Below, piece by piece: positions 43,782 through 53,413 of a stretch of DNA of 64,000 nucleotides (position 1 is its first letter; the number at the start of each line of letters is the position of its first letter). A program made the translations under genes and the position numbers. Under the pieces are notes generated by a model that was given only the letters and a program-made list of their open reading frames with translations, ran no database searches and was not told where the DNA came from. This DNA comes from an uncultured Pelagibacteraceae bacterium (GTDB lineage: Bacteria; Pseudomonadota; Alphaproteobacteria; Pelagibacterales; Pelagibacteraceae), in contig CACFZE010000001.1 of assembly GCA_902570695.1 (NCBI GenBank), positions 124,001 to 188,000 of the forward strand. The letters run 5' to 3'.

Positions 43782-44654
43782 TTAACGCTCTTGAACCGCT
43801 GACATTGGAACGTTCATTACATTACATACCTCAAAAGCATATGCTTCATGCATATTAATTTTTGGTATAACTCTTAAAAGGTATTCATAGTCAAAATTAA
43901 GGTCATAATTTCCATATTTTATAAATATGTTATTAAAATCTTTTTTAAGTTTTTCAATCTGAGAGCTATGTAAAATGAGTGGTGTTGTTGTTAATACTTC
44001 AATATCAGCTTGACTATAATCTAAGTCTATTAATTTATTATAATGATTTTCAATAATATCCGACACAATATAATCAATATTATATTTCATTTTAGGATAC
44101 CCTGGTATCAGCATATAATCTAAGGCATCTTCATTTAAAATTTCTATAAAAAAATTTGCTACACATATTTTATCATCTTCGTTTTCAAATCTATCAAAAG
44201 TGTGTCTATTAGCTTCAATAAAATCATTAGTTTTTTTATTTCTTTTTATTTCACTGGGATTTTTTTTTGGTTTACTTTCTATTTGAAATTCAAATTGCAA
44301 ACCTTTTTTTTGAATTAAATAATTATATTCACTTACAATTTGTTCTAATTTAGGAGTTTGTCCACTATTAAATTTAAGAGTTTTTAATTCAGTTTCATTT
44401 ATAACGTATAATTCATTAGGATGAACCTTTTCTATAGCCAATTTTAAAAGAGCTTCATCTTTTTTTATTTTTACTATCGTCCTTTCATTAAGCTCACTCA
44501 ACCTCTTTTCCTTAAATTCTTTAATATTAGTATTTGGTTTATACTCAATGGTGTGATCTTCAGTTTTTTGCTTTATAATAACTACTCTATAAATTGTAAT
44601 TAAAATAATAAACAATAATAAAACATTAGAAATTAATTTTTGTTTTTTTGTCAT
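43782..44654 (-). CDS. Membrane-anchored protein of unknown function
   Basis: A 290-residue protein with one N-terminal membrane helix at about residues 9-27 and a charged soluble remainder, so it is probably anchored in the inner membrane with the bulk outside the cytoplasm. Notable segments are a Lys/Glu-rich stretch, HRHTFDRF-like NRHTFDRFENEDDKICVANF, and a C-terminal NMHEAYAFEVCNVMNVPMS. I recognise no family or catalytic motif. It lies beyond the tRNA gene and downstream of a small basic ORF on the same strand. The frame is intact and composition fits the surroundings. No function is proposed. Confidence 0.65.
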   Translation of the reverse strand: MTKKQKLISNVLLLFIILITIYRVVIIKQKTEDHTIEYKPNTNIKEFKEKRLSELNERTIVKIKKDEALLKLAIEKVHPNELYVINETELKTLKFNSGQTPKLEQIVSEYNYLIQKKGLQFEFQIESKPKKNPSEIKRNKKTNDFIEANRHTFDRFENEDDKICVANFFIEILNEDALDYMLIPGYPKMKYNIDYIVSDIIENHYNKLIDLDYSQADIEVLTTTPLILHSSQIEKLKKDFNNIFIKYGNYDLNFDYEYLLRVIPKINMHEAYAFEVCNVMNVPMSAVQER

Positions 44655-44681
44655 TTTTTATTTTTTGATGCAAACAAGATT

Positions 44682-44795
44682 TTACTTGTTCTTTTTCTTA
44701 TCTTTTTTAATTTTTCTTTTTTCCTTGAGAGAAAGTTTAGCTTTTTTCATTACACTAGAGTCTTTAAATGATTTACCGCTATATCTTTTTGACAT
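44682..44795 (-). CDS. Small basic protein, 37 residues (not in ORF track)
   Basis: ATG 44795 directly follows the stop of the secreted-protein gene (TAAATG), and the frame runs 37 codons to TAA at 44682. The product, starting MSKRYSGKSFKDSSVMKKAK, is half Lys/Arg and very hydrophilic with a lysine-rich tail (KKDKKKNK). It resembles a small nucleic-acid-binding peptide in composition, but no family is recognised. The stop-start coupling is shared by several real gene pairs in this window, which supports expression; chance in an A-rich region cannot be excluded. Confidence 0.5.
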   Translation of the reverse strand: MSKRYSGKSFKDSSVMKKAKLSLKEKRKIKKDKKKNK

Positions 44796-45245
44796 TTAAT
44801 TAATTTGTTCAAAGAACTTATCTTTTAGTTGGTAGGTAAAAGGATATTCTTTTCCAAGTGGTTGAAATTTAGTCTTAATTACTATTACGTTTTGCTTATC
44901 AAGTTTAAATTTCCATGTTAATTTGATATCACCTGAAAAAACTCTTAATTTACCTAAATTTGTAAATCTCCATCCATCTTCTGAAATGACATTTCCATCT
45001 TGGTATCTTTTGTAATTTTTTTCATCAAATATATAAGTTACAACACCTTGATTTCTCTCATCTTCCAATGTTATTGCATAATTATTTAAAAATTCTGCAG
45101 TTTGTGATTTATTCAAACTTTTCTTAGATATAGATTTTAAAAAGTCAGTGGTTTTATCAATAGTTTCATCTATTTTATCTTTAGCTATCGAAATCGATGA
45201 TAAGAATAAAGAAATAAAAAGGATACTAAATATATTTTTGATCAT
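44796..45245 (-). CDS. Small secreted or periplasmic protein of unknown function
   Basis: A 149-residue protein with a signal peptide at residues 1-21 (ending SIA-K). The mature part begins KDKIDETIDKTTDFL, a helical segment, and continues with alternating strands such as GVVTYIFDE, LRVFSGDIKLTWKF and NVIVIKTKFQPLG, suggesting a small beta-rich domain. No catalytic or metal motif stands out and I do not recognise a family. It follows the AEC transporter gene by 6 bases, in the operon with the dehalogenase-like hydrolase and TauD dioxygenase. Export is well supported; the role is unknown. Confidence 0.65.
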   Translation of the reverse strand: MIKNIFSILFISLFLSSISIAKDKIDETIDKTTDFLKSISKKSLNKSQTAEFLNNYAITLEDERNQGVVTYIFDEKNYKRYQDGNVISEDGWRFTNLGKLRVFSGDIKLTWKFKLDKQNVIVIKTKFQPLGKEYPFTYQLKDKFFEQIN

Positions 45246-45251
45246 ATTTGT

Positions 45252-46175
45252 TTAATTTAATAAATTTATTGTAAATAAAAAGCTAAATATTGAAGCAAAT
45301 GTTGAAATAAATATTGCCTTAATAATATTTTCTGGACTTACATTGTATGCAGAGCACATAACAATTGAGGTAGCTCCACATGGACCCACACTAACCAACA
45401 AAGCTCCAGCAAAATTAATTGGATTTGATAAGTTAAAAAATGTGTAACCTAAGATCAGCAAAATCAGTGGTGAAATAATAAGTTTTAATATTGAAATAGT
45501 AATTGTTAATTTATTGAAAACTTTTTTTGAATAAAAAGATAGAATAATACCAATTGCAAATAATCCAACTGGCATAACACATGCTGCAAGTCTTTGTAGA
45601 ATATACTCAAATGGGGTTTCGTCTATATTGATCTTTGAAATTCTTATAATCAATCCAATTAAAATTGCTAATATCATCGGATTTAATATTAAATTTCTTA
45701 AAAACTGAGATAATTTAATTCTTTTTTTTACAGTAAACTCTAAAAAAAAACTAACTATTGATAATAAAACTACACTATCCATTAAAATAATACCTGATAT
45801 TTGAGTTATAGTACTTCCTCCAAAGAAAATTTCTGCGATAGGTAAAACTAATATTACGTGATTTGATAAAGCAACTGTTAGAGCCCAAATAATAGACTCC
45901 TGTATTGATCTTTTAAAAGTATTTTTAGTTAATAAAAAAGCAAATATTCCGCTTGTTAACTGCATTAAAAAATAAGATGAAATTTGAGATATGTCTATTT
46001 CCCCAACATCACTTTGGGCAACTAGTTTTATGATTAAAGCTGGTACCGCTATATAAAATGAAAATAAATTAAATATTCTAGCCTTTTGTAGGTCAAATAT
46101 TTTAGTATATCCTAATAGATAACCTATAAGAGTAATTCCTATAAATGGTGTTAAGCCTAGAAATACCTGAAACAT
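45252..46175 (-). CDS. AEC family transporter (auxin efflux carrier type)
   Basis: A 307-residue membrane protein with ten likely helices in two sets of five, the layout of AEC permeases. The opening LTPFIGITLIGYLLGY, the PALIIKLVAQSDVG segment and LLVSVGPCGATSIVMCSAYNVSPE near the end match the family. AEC proteins move organic anions such as malonate, malate or similar acids; here the substrate may be a halogenated or other acid handled by the neighbouring enzymes. It shares one base with the TauD gene upstream. Direction of transport is not known. Confidence 0.85.
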   Translation of the reverse strand: MFQVFLGLTPFIGITLIGYLLGYTKIFDLQKARIFNLFSFYIAVPALIIKLVAQSDVGEIDISQISSYFLMQLTSGIFAFLLTKNTFKRSIQESIIWALTVALSNHVILVLPIAEIFFGGSTITQISGIILMDSVVLLSIVSFFLEFTVKKRIKLSQFLRNLILNPMILAILIGLIIRISKINIDETPFEYILQRLAACVMPVGLFAIGIILSFYSKKVFNKLTITISILKLIISPLILLILGYTFFNLSNPINFAGALLVSVGPCGATSIVMCSAYNVSPENIIKAIFISTFASIFSFLFTINLLN

Positions 46176-46963
46176 TATTGGACAGTAATTCTATGCATAA
46201 TTCTATTACCTTTAAAAGCTGTTGCTTGATGAAGCATAGATCTATTATCCCAAATAGCTAATTGGTTCTTTTCCCACTCTAAAGAATATTGAAAACTTTT
46301 TTTTAATTGGTGTTTGAATAAATAATTTTTTAATTTTTTATCAATTTTACTGTTATTAAAACGTATAAAGTGTCCTGGACTACAATATAAAGTGTATTTA
46401 CTATTTATTTTTCTTATTAATTTATGCTTTGAAATAAGTTCTTTAGCTTTTTTCCCCTTTTCTTTTTCTCTTTCCAATCTCGTTACAGAAATAGGACCTT
46501 CTGATGAAAATATACATTTTTCGTTTTTAAACTTTTTTTTAAAGTTAGCTGGTAATTTTTCATAAGCTAAATATTGGGAACAAAAATCTGTGTTTGCCTG
46601 ACCTTTTTTTGGAACTAACTTAGATAGTAACATAGTAAATCTAGGTGGTTTTTTAGTATAAATTGAGTCTGTATGAAATTGCTCACCAAAACTAGGTCCT
46701 TTATCAGTAGATTTTCTTTGAACAACAGTTATTTGAGGATATTTTTTATTCAATCCTTTAAGTCTTGGATAGTTTGCAAGTTTTCCAAATTTTTTTGCAA
46801 ATTTTACATAATTATCAGAATTTAATTTTTGGTTTCTAAAATAAATCATCCCGTATTTTGAAAGAGCAGATTTTATTTTTTTTAACGAAGAATTGTTAAT
46901 TTTATTTAAATCACAGACTAATTCTGCACCTATATTTTTTTTATTAGGAATAATTTTAAGCAT
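46175..46963 (-). CDS. TauD/TfdA family alpha-ketoglutarate dioxygenase
   Basis: A 262-residue nonheme iron enzyme that uses 2-oxoglutarate and oxygen. The iron ligands HTD lie in GEQFHTDSIYT, and a distal His plus an Arg near the C-terminus lie in LHQATAFKGNRIMHRITVQ. KYGMIYFRNQ near residue 40 is also typical. Members oxidise taurine, 2,4-D, carnitine and other acids; the substrate is unknown. It overlaps the dehalogenase-like gene by 8 bases and the AEC transporter gene by one, so the three are one transcription unit and probably act on one imported compound. Confidence 0.85.
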   Translation of the reverse strand: MLKIIPNKKNIGAELVCDLNKINNSSLKKIKSALSKYGMIYFRNQKLNSDNYVKFAKKFGKLANYPRLKGLNKKYPQITVVQRKSTDKGPSFGEQFHTDSIYTKKPPRFTMLLSKLVPKKGQANTDFCSQYLAYEKLPANFKKKFKNEKCIFSSEGPISVTRLEREKEKGKKAKELISKHKLIRKINSKYTLYCSPGHFIRFNNSKIDKKLKNYLFKHQLKKSFQYSLEWEKNQLAIWDNRSMLHQATAFKGNRIMHRITVQ

Positions 46964-47831
46964 TTTTTAAAAAGAAACTTTTTAATTGTTTAATTGTTTC
47001 TTTGGGATTTTGCTCTGGTATAAAATGTCCAGATTTAACAGCAACTCCAACAACTTTTTTATTTGAATAATTTTGCCAAATTTTGATTGGTTTAAATTGT
47101 TTGCCTATAACACCATTTTTTCCCCATAAAACTTGAACAGGAATATTTAATTTTTTCTTTCGATCGTATCTGTCATGATCAAGATCAATAGTAGCAGATG
47201 CTCTATAATCCTCACATGATCCATGAATTCTCTTAGGTTGCTTAAAGCACTTTAAGTAACCCTCTTCAACTTTTCCAAACTTATGATTGCCAGACCATTT
47301 GTCCAAGCAATACTTCATCCATTTCCTTGGATCACTCATTATCATTCTTTCTGGTAACCATTTTGGTTGAATTAAGAAAAACCAATGAAAGTAAGCTTTT
47401 GCAAAATCTCTAGTTGTTAGTTCATACATATCTAAAGTTGGACAAATATCTAAAACGCTAAGAGCAAGGACGTTTTTTCTGTGATCTCTTGCCAATCTAT
47501 GAGCAACTCTTCCACCTCTATCATGGCCTGCAACATAAAATTTACTATACCCTAATTTTACCATCATTTGTTTCATGTCGTTTGCCATTTCTCTTTTTGA
47601 GTAATTAAAATGTTTATTATCAGATGGTGGAGCTAAACTGTTTCCATAACCTCTTAAGTCTGCTGCAACCACAGTAAAACTTTTTGATAACCCTGGAGCT
47701 GTTTTATGCCACATTAAATGTGTTTGAGGGTAACCATGAAGTAATAATAAAGGTGGACCGTCTCCTTTCACTTTACAAAAGACTTTCCCCTTTTTAACTT
47801 TGACGTATTTACTTTTAAAACCTTCAAACAT
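46956..47831 (-). CDS. Haloacetate dehalogenase-like alpha/beta hydrolase
   Basis: A 291-residue alpha/beta hydrolase in which the nucleophile is aspartate: AGHDRGGRVAHRLARDH (GHDRGG replaces G-x-S-x-G). Other family elements are LLLHGYPQTHLMWHKTAP for the oxyanion hole, SVLDICPTLDMY, and the catalytic His in SGHFIPEQNP. This pattern fits fluoroacetate/haloacetate dehalogenases, which release halide from short halo-acids. Epoxide hydrolases share the Asp nucleophile and remain an alternative. First gene of an operon with TauD and an AEC transporter. Confidence 0.8.
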   Translation of the reverse strand: MFEGFKSKYVKVKKGKVFCKVKGDGPPLLLLHGYPQTHLMWHKTAPGLSKSFTVVAADLRGYGNSLAPPSDNKHFNYSKREMANDMKQMMVKLGYSKFYVAGHDRGGRVAHRLARDHRKNVLALSVLDICPTLDMYELTTRDFAKAYFHWFFLIQPKWLPERMIMSDPRKWMKYCLDKWSGNHKFGKVEEGYLKCFKQPKRIHGSCEDYRASATIDLDHDRYDRKKKLNIPVQVLWGKNGVIGKQFKPIKIWQNYSNKKVVGVAVKSGHFIPEQNPKETIKQLKSFFLKNA

Positions 47832-47953
47832 TTATTTATTTTAATATATATATTAATAATTCAATCAGTAATTTTAAAATTGTTTAAATACAACGTTTAT
47901 AAGGTCAATTATTAAATTGAATTATCATTCATTGAATGTATACCTTCATTTTT

Positions 47954-48988
47954 GTGAGAATTGAAGAAGAGCTAAAACTAGATTATTCCGACGTACTTTT
48001 TAGACCTAAAAGAAGCACTCTTAAAAGTAGAAAAGATGTTAATTTAAAACGAACTTATCGTTTTAAATACAGTAAAAATGAATGGTCTGGAATTCCTATA
48101 ATGGCAGCTAATATGGATGGTGTAGGCGTGCTTGGTGTTGCTGAAAAATTATCTGAATACGGAATGATTACATGCTTAACAAAACAGCATGATGTTAAAA
48201 AAATAAAACAATTTAAAAAAATTAAGTCAATATATCCAAATGTAGCTTTAAGTATTGGAACAAAAAAAGATGATTTTCAAAATTTAGATAAAGTTTTAAA
48301 AGAATTTAGTTTCATTAAATTTATATGCATTGATGTTGCTAACGGTTATTCAGAGCATTTTAGTAAATTTTTAAAATCTGTTAGGGATAAATATCCAACG
48401 AAAACAATCATAGCAGGTAATGTTGTTACTGCAGATATGACACAAGAATTAATTTTATCAGGAGCAGATATTGTGAAAGTTGGAATTGGACCAGGGAGTG
48501 TGTGTACAACAAGAATACAAACTGGGGTTGGCTACCCTCAGTTAAGTGCGGTAATAGAATGTGCTGATGCAGCGCATGGATTAGGTGCACATATCATTGC
48601 AGATGGTGGATGTACATGTCCAGGTGATGTTGCGAAAGCATTTGGTGGAGGGGCTGATTTTGTTATGCTTGGAGGAATGTTTGCAGGTCATGATGAAGGT
48701 AAAGGAAAATTAGTAAAATCTAATGGCTCAAAGTATGTTGAATTTTACGGATCAAGTTCTGAAACTGCAAATAACAAACATTATGGTGGACTATCAGACT
48801 ACAGAAGTAGCGAAGGCAGAACAGTAAGAGTTAAGTACCGAGGTAAAATTAATGATACCATTTTAAATATTTTAGGTGGTGTGAGAAGCAGTTGTACATA
48901 TGTTGGAGCACCCTCTTTAAAACAATTAAGTAAGTGCACAACTTTTGTAAGAGTTACTAAGCAATTTAACGATACATTCACTAAATAA
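47954..48988 (+). CDS. guaC: GMP reductase
   Basis: Converts GMP to IMP and ammonia with NADPH, balancing purine pools. The protein has [13 protein letters not shown] near the start, MAANMDGVG, the catalytic Cys loop [11 protein letters not shown], and [26 protein letters not shown], characteristic of GuaC rather than IMP dehydrogenase; no CBS domains are present. The ORF track starts at ATG 47936, but [10 protein letters not shown] after GTG 47954 aligns with the first residues of E. coli GuaC, so I take that GTG (344 residues). Neither start has a clear ribosome site. The next gene starts directly after its stop. Confidence 0.9.
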   Translation: MRIEEELKLDYSDVLFRPKRSTLKSRKDVNLKRTYRFKYSKNEWSGIPIMAANMDGVGVLGVAEKLSEYGMITCLTKQHDVKKIKQFKKIKSIYPNVALSIGTKKDDFQNLDKVLKEFSFIKFICIDVANGYSEHFSKFLKSVRDKYPTKTIIAGNVVTADMTQELILSGADIVKVGIGPGSVCTTRIQTGVGYPQLSAVIECADAAHGLGAHIIADGGCTCPGDVAKAFGGGADFVMLGGMFAGHDEGKGKLVKSNGSKYVEFYGSSSETANNKHYGGLSDYRSSEGRTVRVKYRGKINDTILNILGGVRSSCTYVGAPSLKQLSKCTTFVRVTKQFNDTFTK

Positions 48989-50062
48989 ATGAAAGAGTAT
49001 TCTATAGCATCAATTGCTGGTGACGGCATTGGTAAAGAAGTTGTACCTGAGGCACAAAAAATTTTAAAAGAAATTTCTCAGCAACATCAATTCAAATTAA
49101 AGATAGAGGATTATGATTTCGCATCATGTGATTATTATGAAAAGCATGGAAAAATGATGCCAGATGACTGGAAAGATAAATTAACTAAACATGATGCAAT
49201 TTTTTTTGGTGCGGTTGGCATGCCAGATAAATACCCTGACCATATTACGCTTTGGGGTTCATTATTAAAATTTAGAAGAGAGTTTGATCAATTTATTAAT
49301 TTGAGACCTGTAAAGCTTTTTGAAGGTGTCAATGCTCCATTAGCTAAAAAAAAACCCGGTGATATTGACATGATAATTGTTAGAGAAAATACTGAAGGAG
49401 AATACTCATCAGTCGGTGGAAGAATGTATCAGGGAACTGATAGAGAGGTTGTTATTCAAGAAACAGTAATGTCAAAATATGGAATAGATAGAGTTCAACA
49501 ATTTGCTTTTGAATTAGCTAAGAAAAGGAAAAGAAAAAAACTAACAAGTGCTACAAAATCAAATGGAATATCTATTACAATGCCTTATTGGGATGAAAGA
49601 TTTAATGAAAATAAAAAAAATTATCCTGATGTTGAAACTGATCAATACCATATCGATATATTAGCTGCTAGATTTGTTTTAAGTCCTGAACGCTTTGATG
49701 TGATAGTCGCATCAAACCTTTTTGGGGATATTCTATCTGATCTAGGACCAGCTTGTACTGGAACTATTGGAATTGCACCATCTGGAAATATTAATCCAAC
49801 AAATAAATACCCATCATTATTTGAACCTGTTCATGGATCTGCACCAGATATTGCGGGCCAAGGGATAGCCAATCCAGTGGGACAGATTTGGTCAGCTGCA
49901 ATGATGCTAGATTACTTGGGTGAAAAAGAAGCTTCTGATAGAATAGTAAAATCAATCGAATTAACTCTTAAAGATAAAGACAGTCGAACAAAAGATCTTC
50001 AAGGCTCTAGCAATACAGAACAGTGCTCAAAAAAAATTTTAGATAATCTTAGTTCAGTCTAA
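48989..50062 (+). CDS. Tartrate/D-malate-type dehydrogenase (isocitrate-isopropylmalate dehydrogenase family)
   Basis: A 357-residue NAD-dependent beta-decarboxylating dehydrogenase. GDGIGKEVVPEA opens the protein, VRENTEGEYSSVGG is the substrate loop, VIVASNLFGDILSDLGP binds metal, and EPVHGSAPDIAGQGIANP is the cofactor site. The FINLRPVKLF context fits the TtuC/DmlA branch acting on tartrate or D-malate rather than isopropylmalate. Substrates of this branch overlap, so tartrate versus D-malate is undecided. Its ATG directly follows the guaC stop (TAAATG), and an EamA permease follows 15 bases later, so they are likely one operon. Confidence 0.85.
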   Translation: MKEYSIASIAGDGIGKEVVPEAQKILKEISQQHQFKLKIEDYDFASCDYYEKHGKMMPDDWKDKLTKHDAIFFGAVGMPDKYPDHITLWGSLLKFRREFDQFINLRPVKLFEGVNAPLAKKKPGDIDMIIVRENTEGEYSSVGGRMYQGTDREVVIQETVMSKYGIDRVQQFAFELAKKRKRKKLTSATKSNGISITMPYWDERFNENKKNYPDVETDQYHIDILAARFVLSPERFDVIVASNLFGDILSDLGPACTGTIGIAPSGNINPTNKYPSLFEPVHGSAPDIAGQGIANPVGQIWSAAMMLDYLGEKEASDRIVKSIELTLKDKDSRTKDLQGSSNTEQCSKKILDNLSSV

Positions 50063-50077
50063 AATTTAATCAAAATT

Positions 50078-50959
50078 ATGAATTTTCTTAAAAATAAGTC
50101 TATTACCAAAGTTATAATTTTATCTATATCTGGATTTTTTATTTTAGTTTGCCAAGATTCTACTGCAAAATATCTGGGAACATTAATGCCATTAAATCAA
50201 GTAATTTGGGGAAGATTTTTTTTTCACTTTGTGATTATTTTAATTTTATTCGCGATATTAAAACCTAAGTTAAACTTAAAAAGCAATTTTAAAATTAATA
50301 TTATTAGATCTATATTAATGGTTTTTGCTACTTTTTTTTTCATTCATTCTTTACAAAAATTTGACCTTGTCGATATCTATGTAGTTTTCTTCTCAGCTCC
50401 ATTAATAGTATCAATTTTAACGGCATTGTTTTTAAAAGATATTCTTTCATCTAAAGGTATAATTTTAATGTTATTAAGCTTCGGGTGTATAATTTATTCA
50501 ATGAGTCCTAGCATGAAAGTCTTAAGTTTAGACTTAATTTTTCCTTTGGTGCCACCAGTATGTTGGGCTTTATATCAATTTTTTACAAAATTTATTTCTG
50601 GTAATAATGATCCTTTAGTGGCGTTATTTTATGCTGCTGTTGTTGGGGCCATTGTTTTCTCTATTTATGTAATGTTAGACTGGACACCTATTGAGAATAA
50701 AAAGTTATGGATTTGGTTAGTATTTCTAGGTGTATTAGGTTTTTCTAGCCACCTTTTAATTATATTTGCAATTCAGCTATCAAATTTATCTTTTGTTACT
50801 AATTTTCAATATTCACAACTAATTTGGTCAACATTAATCAATTTTTATATATTTGGAGTACCTTTTGATTTTAATAAAACTTTTGGAGTTATTGGAATTA
50901 TAGTTTTTGGAGTTTTATTTGTTCAAGCTGAAAGTAGAAAAAAGAAAATTAGTTCTTAA
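50078..50959 (+). CDS. EamA/DMT superfamily permease
   Basis: A 293-residue protein with ten likely membrane helices in two repeats of the EamA domain, as in drug/metabolite transporters. QDSTAKYLGTLMPLNQVIWGRFFFH near residue 30 is the family opening, and PPVCWALYQFFTKF begins the second repeat. DMT carriers export or import many small molecules; nothing in the sequence fixes the substrate. It follows the tartrate/malate-type dehydrogenase gene. The end overlaps the convergent dimethylglycine dehydrogenase gene end by 11 bases. Confidence 0.86.
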   Translation: MNFLKNKSITKVIILSISGFFILVCQDSTAKYLGTLMPLNQVIWGRFFFHFVIILILFAILKPKLNLKSNFKINIIRSILMVFATFFFIHSLQKFDLVDIYVVFFSAPLIVSILTALFLKDILSSKGIILMLLSFGCIIYSMSPSMKVLSLDLIFPLVPPVCWALYQFFTKFISGNNDPLVALFYAAVVGAIVFSIYVMLDWTPIENKKLWIWLVFLGVLGFSSHLLIIFAIQLSNLSFVTNFQYSQLIWSTLINFYIFGVPFDFNKTFGVIGIIVFGVLFVQAESRKKKISS

Positions 50960-53387
50960 AATCTTTATTATTTAAAGGTTTTTCTAATACTTCAACTGGA
51001 TATTTTTGTTTTTCAATTTCAATATATATATTTTTATCTTTTAATGTTTCAACTGTATTTCCAGAATTGACATATCCAAAAGAAAGATTTTTATCATAAC
51101 AAAAAGAATAATTTCCTGAAGTTGTTCTACCAATAATTTCGTCATCCATATAAATAGGTTCTTCATGTAGTAAAAGAGGTTCACCAGGTTTGCTGTCTTT
51201 AAGAGTAAACATCATCATTCTCTTATCTAATTTTTGGTCTTTAATTTTTAATAGAGCATCTTTTCCAATAAAGTTTACATTTTTCTTATAACTAATTGCA
51301 AATTTTAAACCTGCTTGATACTGATTTTCCTCAGGTGAAATATCATGTCCCCAGTGAACAAATCCACTTTCCATTCTCATAATATCCATTGCATGCATTC
51401 CACAATGAGATAGTTCAAAATTTTTACCTTCTTCAATCAGAATTTCATATAAATCCTTGGCTAAACTTGAGTCAACGTAAAGCTCAAATCCTAATTCACC
51501 AACGTAAGAAAGTCGTTGAGCCCAAACTTTAACACCATTTATCATTATGAACTTTCCAGTTCCAAACTTAAATTTATCGTTACTAAAATCATCATTGCTT
51601 ATTTTCGAAATCATTTCTCTACTCTTTGGACCAAATAGTCCTAGACAACAAATATCTTCTGTTACATCGTTAAAAGATACGTCTTCATCTAAATACTTTA
51701 AGATATGGTATTTATCGTGTTCTCTTGTAGCCGCAGAGCTTACAACTCTAAAAAAGTTTTTATCCATACATACAACAGTTAAATCTGTTTCTATTCCTCC
51801 ATCTTCATTTAGCATATGAGTGTAAGTTGTTTTTCCAATTTCATTTTTAATATTTGCAGTACATAACTTTTGTAATTCTTGATGAGTTTTTTCACCTTTC
51901 AAATCAAATTTTGAAAATGTTGAAAAATCAAATAGACCAACATTTTTTCTTGCATTTAAAGTTTCGTGTTTTGCTGATGGATACCAATTTTGATAATTAA
52001 AACTATATTCGTATTTAGGCTCCTTATCATTCAACGAATACCACATTGGTCTTTCAAATCCTCCAGCGACACCGAAACAAGCTCCAGCATTTTTTAATTC
52101 CTCATGGTAAGGTAAAAGCTTTTGATTTCTTGATGTATTGTGCTGTTTAAATGGCCAATGCATTCCATACAAATCACCAAGAGTTTCTGTTACCCTTTCC
52201 ATAATAAAGTTTTTTGAAGAGTGGAATTTTTGAAACCTTTTAATATCTAATGAAAATAAATCCTCATTTATATGTCCATTCATCATCCATTCGGCTGTAA
52301 CTCTACCCGCTCCTCCAGAGCTAGCAATTCCGATGCTATTAAAGCCACAACAAGTGTAAAGGTTTTTAACTTCAGGAGTTTCTCCTAATAAGTATTGTGT
52401 ATCTGGAGTAAAAGATTCTGGGCCTGAGAAAAATTTTCTAATTCCTGCGCTCTCTAACATTGGTAATCTATGAAATGACTTTTCTAAATACGGTTCAAAA
52501 TGATCAAAATCATCAGGAAGTTCGCCAAAAGAAAAATCATCAGGCACTCTTCCAGTCTCCTTGAATGCTGGTTTTGCATTTGGTTCAAAAATTCCAACAA
52601 GCATTTTCCCTGCATCTTCTTTCAAATATAAACAAGCGTTATAGTCTCTTAAAACAGGAAGATTTTGTGGTAAATCTTTCATTGGCTCAGTGATTATATA
52701 AAAATGTTCATTTGGGTATAAAGGAACACTAACATTAATTTCTTCGCCTAGTTGTCTAGACCACATTCCTGTAGCCATAACTACATACTCACAATCTATA
52801 ATACCTTTTTCTGTTTCTACTCCACTTATTCTTGAATTCTTTGTAAGTATTTTTTTTACTGGAGTTTTTTCAAAAATTTGAGCACCTTCCATTCTTGCAG
52901 CTTTTGCAAGAACATTAGTAACTCCAACCGGATCTGCTTGTCCATCTTTTGGCATGTAAACACCACCTACAAGATCTTCACTATGTATCACTGGATATAA
53001 TTCTTTTAGTCTTTTGTGATCTAAAACTTCTACTTCAACATCAGACAATTGAGCAGTAGTTGCTTGTCTTAGCAATTCTTGCATTCTTTCTTTAGTAGAT
53101 GCAACTGTAATTGCACCATTTTGCTTCATCCCGGTTGATAATCCTGTAGTCTTTTCTAATTCTTTATAAAGATCTAAAGAGTATTTTCTAATTTTGGTAA
53201 TTGTAGATGATGCACCTAATTGACCTAGAAGACCTGCTGCGTGCCAAGTAGTTCCTGATGTTAATTGATCTCTTTCAAGTAATATTACATCTTTCCAACC
53301 AAATTTAGCTAAATGATAAGCGCAAGATGTTCCCGCAACACCTCCGCCTATAACTACTACTTTAGTACTTTTTGGTAACTCCTTCAT
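50949..53387 (-). CDS. Dimethylglycine/sarcosine dehydrogenase-type flavoprotein
   Basis: An 812-residue enzyme oxidising N-methyl groups of dimethylglycine or sarcosine, passing the one-carbon unit to tetrahydrofolate. Domain order: FAD-dependent oxidase at 1-380 (VVVIGGGVAGTSCAYHLAKFG and GTTWHAAGLLG, whose His is the covalent FAD site in this family), a linking domain (PMWYSLN) and a GcvT-like folate domain (from about 430, including ETDLTVVCMD and GELGFELYV). Electrons go to ETF and then to ETF-QO, both coded in this window. It lies 26 bases after the iron transporter ATPase gene, on the same strand. Family is secure; dimethylglycine versus sarcosine is not. Confidence 0.9.
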   Translation of the reverse strand: MKELPKSTKVVVIGGGVAGTSCAYHLAKFGWKDVILLERDQLTSGTTWHAAGLLGQLGASSTITKIRKYSLDLYKELEKTTGLSTGMKQNGAITVASTKERMQELLRQATTAQLSDVEVEVLDHKRLKELYPVIHSEDLVGGVYMPKDGQADPVGVTNVLAKAARMEGAQIFEKTPVKKILTKNSRISGVETEKGIIDCEYVVMATGMWSRQLGEEINVSVPLYPNEHFYIITEPMKDLPQNLPVLRDYNACLYLKEDAGKMLVGIFEPNAKPAFKETGRVPDDFSFGELPDDFDHFEPYLEKSFHRLPMLESAGIRKFFSGPESFTPDTQYLLGETPEVKNLYTCCGFNSIGIASSGGAGRVTAEWMMNGHINEDLFSLDIKRFQKFHSSKNFIMERVTETLGDLYGMHWPFKQHNTSRNQKLLPYHEELKNAGACFGVAGGFERPMWYSLNDKEPKYEYSFNYQNWYPSAKHETLNARKNVGLFDFSTFSKFDLKGEKTHQELQKLCTANIKNEIGKTTYTHMLNEDGGIETDLTVVCMDKNFFRVVSSAATREHDKYHILKYLDEDVSFNDVTEDICCLGLFGPKSREMISKISNDDFSNDKFKFGTGKFIMINGVKVWAQRLSYVGELGFELYVDSSLAKDLYEILIEEGKNFELSHCGMHAMDIMRMESGFVHWGHDISPEENQYQAGLKFAISYKKNVNFIGKDALLKIKDQKLDKRMMMFTLKDSKPGEPLLLHEEPIYMDDEIIGRTTSGNYSFCYDKNLSFGYVNSGNTVETLKDKNIYIEIEKQKYPVEVLEKPLNNKDFKN

Positions 53388-53413
53388 ACTTAAAGTGATT
53401 TATACAATTAAAT

